Below, piece after piece: positions 16,141-18,936 of a stretch of 18,936 nucleotides of DNA. The first letter of the stretch is position 1; each line of letters begins with the position of its first letter. This DNA is from Flavobacteriaceae bacterium. Its GTDB lineage: Bacteria > Bacteroidota > Bacteroidia > Flavobacteriales > Flavobacteriaceae. Both the position numbers and the translations under genes were made by a program. Location of the stretch: assembly GCA_023254815.1 (NCBI GenBank), contig JALRKI010000077.1, forward strand, positions 1 to 18,936, given 5' to 3'. Below the pieces are notes generated by a model. That model ran no database searches. It worked only from the letters and a program-made list of their open reading frames with translations, and was not told the DNA's origin.

Positions 16141-17937
16141 TTAGTCGTTCAGTTTAAGTACAGCGAGAAAAGCCTGCTGAGGGATTTCGACATTGCCTAT
16201 TTGCCTCATTTTCTTTTTACCCTTTTTCTGTTTCTCAAGCAGCTTGCGTTTTCTAGAAATATCCCCGCCGTAGCATTTGGCAGTCACGTCCTTTCTTAGC
16301 GCCTTGATAGTTTCGCGAGAAATAATTTTAGCGCCAATTGCGGCTTGAATTGGAATGTCAAATTGTTGTCTAGGAATCAATTGACGCAATTTTTCACACA
16401 TTTTTTTGCCAATATTGTAGGCGTTATCGGCATGAATAAGAGCCGAAAGTGCGTCAACATTACTAGAATTGAGCAGAATATCCACTCTTACCAATTTGGA
16501 GGGGCGCATGCCAATTGGACTGTAGTCAAATGACGCATAGCCTTTTGAAACGGTTTTAAGTCGGTCGTAAAAATCAAAAACAATTTCCGCTAGAGGCATG
16601 TCAAAATTCAGTTCTACGCGCTCTGGGGTGAGATAGGTTTGATTGGTAATGGCCCCTCGTTTTTCAATACATAGGCTCATCACATTGCCTACAAAATCGG
16701 ATTTTGTGATGACGGAAGCTTTGATATAAGGCTCCTCGACACGATCCAACCCAGAAGGATCGGGGAGGTCGGAAGGGTTGTTGACGACAATTGGAGTATT
16801 GATATGTTTTTTGGTGAAGGCGTGATAGCTTACGTTGGGCACGGTCGTGATGACTGTCATGTTAAATTCGCGTTCCAAGCGTTCTTGAATGATTTCAAGA
16901 TGCAACATTCCCAAGAATCCACAACGAAAACCAAATCCCAAGGCGGCAGAACTTTCTGGGGTAAAGACCAAAGAGGCGTCGTTGAGTTGGAGCTTTTCCA
17001 TTGATGATCGCAATTCTTCAAAATCCTCATTTTCTACAGGATAGATTCCTGCAAAAACCATTGGCTTCACCTCTTCAAAACCATCAATCACATTCGGCGT
17101 AGGGTTTTTGAAATCTGTTATTGTATCCCCAACCTTAATTTCTCTTGCGTCTTTAACCCCTGTAATCAGATAGCCAACATCTCCCGCAAATATGGCTTTT
17201 TTCGGCACTTGTTTGAGCTTGAGCGTACCGACTTCATCGGCGGCATAGGTCTTGTCGGTGGACATGAATTTAATTTGTTGACCCGCTCGAATAGATCCAT
17301 TCATTACTCGGAAATAGGTTTCTATACCTCTAAAAGGATTATAGACAGAATCGAAAATTAACGCCTGGAGAGGAGCTTCCGGATCACCCTTTGGAGCAGG
17401 AATTCGCTCAATGATTGCAGACAATATTGCTTCAATTCCAATTCCGCTTTTGGCGCTTGCCGGAATGATGTCCTCAGACTTGCACCCCAATAGGTCGACT
17501 ATGTCGTCAGTCACTTCTTCGGGGTTAGCGCTAGGAAGGTCAATTTTATTTAAAACAGGAATAATTTCTAAGTCATTCTCCAGAGCCAAATAGAGGTTGG
17601 AAATGGTTTGAGCTTGAATACTTTGAGCGGCGTCAACCACAAGCAAAGCGCCTTCACAAGCCGCAATAGAACGAGAAACTTCGTAAGAAAAGTCAACGTG
17701 ACCCGGTGTGTCAATGAGGTTTAGAATATATTTTTCTCCATGATACTCATATTCCATTTGAATGGCATGAGATTTTATGGTGATGCCTCTTTCGCGTTCC
17801 AAGTCCATGTTGTCGAGCAGCTGATCCTGTTTTTCTCGATCGGTAACCGATCCGGTAAAGTCTAACAAACGGTCGGCTAAGGTGCTTTTACCATGGTCGA
17901 TGTGAGCGATAATACAAAAATTTCGAATGTTTTTCAT
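16141..17937 (-). CDS. lepA: Elongation factor 4 (LepA), translational GTPase
   Basis: This is a complete 598-residue LepA/EF4, the usual length. The GTPase motifs are G1 AHIDHGKS (11-18), G2 around RGITIKS (50-56), G3 DTPGH (76-80) and G4 NKID (130-133). The EF-G-like domains follow, and the LepA-specific C-terminal domain ends with the highly basic segment ISRKRKLLEKQKKGKKK, which is diagnostic. LepA binds ribosomes and affects initiation and elongation; it is conserved but dispensable in many bacteria. The gene is divergent from the dus gene across 126 bp that hold a good Bacteroidetes-type promoter. GH20 follows after 60 bp with no visible terminator, so read-through into the glycan block is possible, though a functional link is unlikely. 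Confidence 0.98.
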   Translation of the reverse strand: MKNIRNFCIIAHIDHGKSTLADRLLDFTGSVTDREKQDQLLDNMDLERERGITIKSHAIQMEYEYHGEKYILNLIDTPGHVDFSYEVSRSIAACEGALLVVDAAQSIQAQTISNLYLALENDLEIIPVLNKIDLPSANPEEVTDDIVDLLGCKSEDIIPASAKSGIGIEAILSAIIERIPAPKGDPEAPLQALIFDSVYNPFRGIETYFRVMNGSIRAGQQIKFMSTDKTYAADEVGTLKLKQVPKKAIFAGDVGYLITGVKDAREIKVGDTITDFKNPTPNVIDGFEEVKPMVFAGIYPVENEDFEELRSSMEKLQLNDASLVFTPESSAALGFGFRCGFLGMLHLEIIQERLEREFNMTVITTVPNVSYHAFTKKHINTPIVVNNPSDLPDPSGLDRVEEPYIKASVITKSDFVGNVMSLCIEKRGAITNQTYLTPERVELNFDMPLAEIVFDFYDRLKTVSKGYASFDYSPIGMRPSKLVRVDILLNSSNVDALSALIHADNAYNIGKKMCEKLRQLIPRQQFDIPIQAAIGAKIISRETIKALRKDVTAKCYGGDISRKRKLLEKQKKGKKKMRQIGNVEIPQQAFLAVLKLND

Positions 17938-17963
17938 AGCTGGCTTTCACCGACAAATAGCCG

Positions 17964-17997
17964 CAAAAATAAGTAATTTCTTATCCAGTTAGATCAA
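17964..17997 (-). promoter_or_regulatory. Bacteroidetes-type promoter for lepA
   Basis: On the minus strand an exact TAnnTTTG element (TATTTTTG, 17971-17964) lies 26 nt before the lepA ATG. A TTG (17997-17995) lies 23 nt further upstream, at the long end of the 17-23 nt spacing reported for Flavobacterium promoters. Transcription would begin near 17957, leaving a leader of about 20 nt. Confidence 0.55.
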
Positions 17998-18039
17998 CGG
18001 AGGTCGAAATCTATTAAATGGCAATTCCCGAATTTGTCT

Positions 18040-18047
18040 TAATTTCG
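18040..18047 (+). promoter_or_regulatory. Possible -7 element for the dus gene
   Basis: TAATTTCG is one mismatch from TAnnTTTG and lies 16 nt before the dus ATG, inside the divergent lepA-dus gap. No TTG is found at the usual distance upstream, so the support is weak. Confidence 0.3.
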
Positions 18048-18063
18048 CCCTTTGGTTTAAGTC

Positions 18064-18936
18064 ATGGCGAAAATATCCAACATTCAACTTCCCGATTTTG
18101 CCTTGTTGCTCGCGCCGATGGAAGATGTTAGCGATCCTCCATTTCGAGCCCTTTGCAAGGAACAAGGCGCCGATGTTGTGTTCACGGAGTTTATTTCAAG
18201 TGAAGGACTCATACGCGATGCCGCCAAAAGTGTATTAAAATTGGACATCTATGAAATGGAGCGTCCTGTTGGAATTCAAATTTTTGGGGCCAATTTAGAC
18301 AGTATGCTCCAATCGGTGGACATTGTTACCGCCTCTAATCCAGACATGATAGACATCAACTTTGGATGTCCAGTAAAAAAGGTGGTCAGCAAAGGCGCTG
18401 GCGCAGGTATTTTAAAAGACGTGGACTTGATGGAACATCTTACCAGAGAAATGGTCAAGCGCACTCATTTACCCATAACTGTCAAAACCCGATTGGGCTG
18501 GGATCAGGACTCAATTCGGATTGTAGAGGTTGCTGAACGCTTGCAAGACGCGGGCTGTCAAGCCATATCTATTCACGGACGAACAAGGGCTCAGATGTAT
18601 AAAGGGGAGGCCGATTGGCGTCCAATTGCAGCTGTTAAAAACAACCCTCGAATGCACATTCCTATTTTTGGCAATGGCGATGTTGACACACCAGAAAAGG
18701 CCGTAAAAATGAGAGACGAGTTTGGTCTTGACGGCGCTATGATAGGCAGAGCTTCTATTGGAAACCCGTGGTTTTTTAGACAAGTCAAGCATTTTATAGC
18801 TACTGGAACACACTTGCCTCCCATCAGCGTTGAAGAACGCGTTGCGGCAGCTAGAAGACATCTTGAAATGGCCATCCAATGGAAGGGCGAGCACCTTGGT
18901 GTTTTTGAAACCAGAAGACATTACACCAACTATTTT
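18064..18936 (+). CDS. dusB: tRNA-dihydrouridine synthase, DusB-like (3' partial)
   Basis: The frame opens at ATG 18064 and runs off the window end with no stop after 291 residues; DusB proteins are about 320-340 residues, so a short C-terminal part is missing. It is an FMN flavoenzyme that reduces uridines in tRNA to dihydrouridine using NAD(P)H. Visible hallmarks are LAPMEDVSDPPFR (16-28) for FMN binding, DINFGCPVKK (97-106) with the catalytic Cys102, KTRLGW (142-147), IHGRTRAQMYKGEADW (173-188), GNGDV (202-206) and MIGRASIGNPWFF (226-238). The sequence pattern is closest to the DusB branch. The final visible residues fall in the C-terminal helical tRNA-binding domain. It is divergent from lepA. 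Confidence 0.96.
   Translation, partial: MAKISNIQLPDFALLLAPMEDVSDPPFRALCKEQGADVVFTEFISSEGLIRDAAKSVLKLDIYEMERPVGIQIFGANLDSMLQSVDIVTASNPDMIDINFGCPVKKVVSKGAGAGILKDVDLMEHLTREMVKRTHLPITVKTRLGWDQDSIRIVEVAERLQDAGCQAISIHGRTRAQMYKGEADWRPIAAVKNNPRMHIPIFGNGDVDTPEKAVKMRDEFGLDGAMIGRASIGNPWFFRQVKHFIATGTHLPPISVEERVAAARRHLEMAIQWKGEHLGVFETRRHYTNYF

Noticed and set aside
1..18936. Mobile elements, CRISPR arrays, tRNA genes or a defence system
   Set aside because: No regularly spaced repeats, transposase or integrase motifs, or tRNA-like clover structures were seen; all genes belong to chromosomal housekeeping, transport, protease or glycosidase families.

Overview
The window looks like a piece of a Bacteroidetes chromosome, most likely a free-living and possibly marine Flavobacteriia or Cytophagia relative. 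The evidence is the moderately AT-rich sequence, the near absence of Shine-Dalgarno sites before starts, a TTG / TAnnTTTG-type promoter before lepA, and the gene families present: an S8 peptidase lipoprotein with a long insert, an S41 peptidase directly behind rnpA, an M1 peptidase, GH20 and GH2 lipoproteins, and OmpA-domain proteins. I see no insertion sequence, prophage, CRISPR array, tRNA or rRNA. The genus is not identifiable from this sequence.

Layout, left to right. A + strand ElaA-type GNAT acetyltransferase, cut by the left edge (1-282), converges on a long run of minus-strand genes and shares its stop bases with the last of them. Read in the direction of transcription (right to left), the minus-strand genes are: lepA (16141-17937); a glycan block of GH20 beta-N-acetylhexosaminidase, CutC-family protein and GH2 beta-mannosidase (10639-16080); a block of tandem universal stress protein, SulP anion transporter and metallo-beta-lactamase-fold hydrolase joined by two ATGA overlaps, followed 16 nt later by an S8 subtilisin-like lipoprotein (5026-10577); a strong intrinsic terminator (4984-5015); then an M1 peptidase, rnpA, an S41 peptidase and a tandem OmpA-domain protein (279-4972). 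At the right edge a divergent + strand tRNA-dihydrouridine synthase (18064 onward) is cut by the window end.

How the genes may work together. GH20 and GH2 are both predicted lipoproteins and could act one after the other on GlcNAc- and mannose-containing oligosaccharides, for example the Man-beta-1,4-GlcNAc core of N-glycans. The CutC-family gene lies between them with 1 nt and -4 nt junctions, which argues for a role in that pathway. The usp-sulP-MBL run is translationally coupled; the SulP protein carries an extra domain of about 165 residues after its STAS domain that I do not recognise. S8, M1 and S41 form a group of envelope proteases around the housekeeping rnpA gene. Coding density is very high: no gap exceeds about 130 bp, so no stretch over 300 bases lacks a gene.

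No clearly new defence or mobile system is visible. The best leads are the CutC protein in a glycosidase operon and the extra C-terminal domain of the SulP transporter coupled to a tandem Usp.
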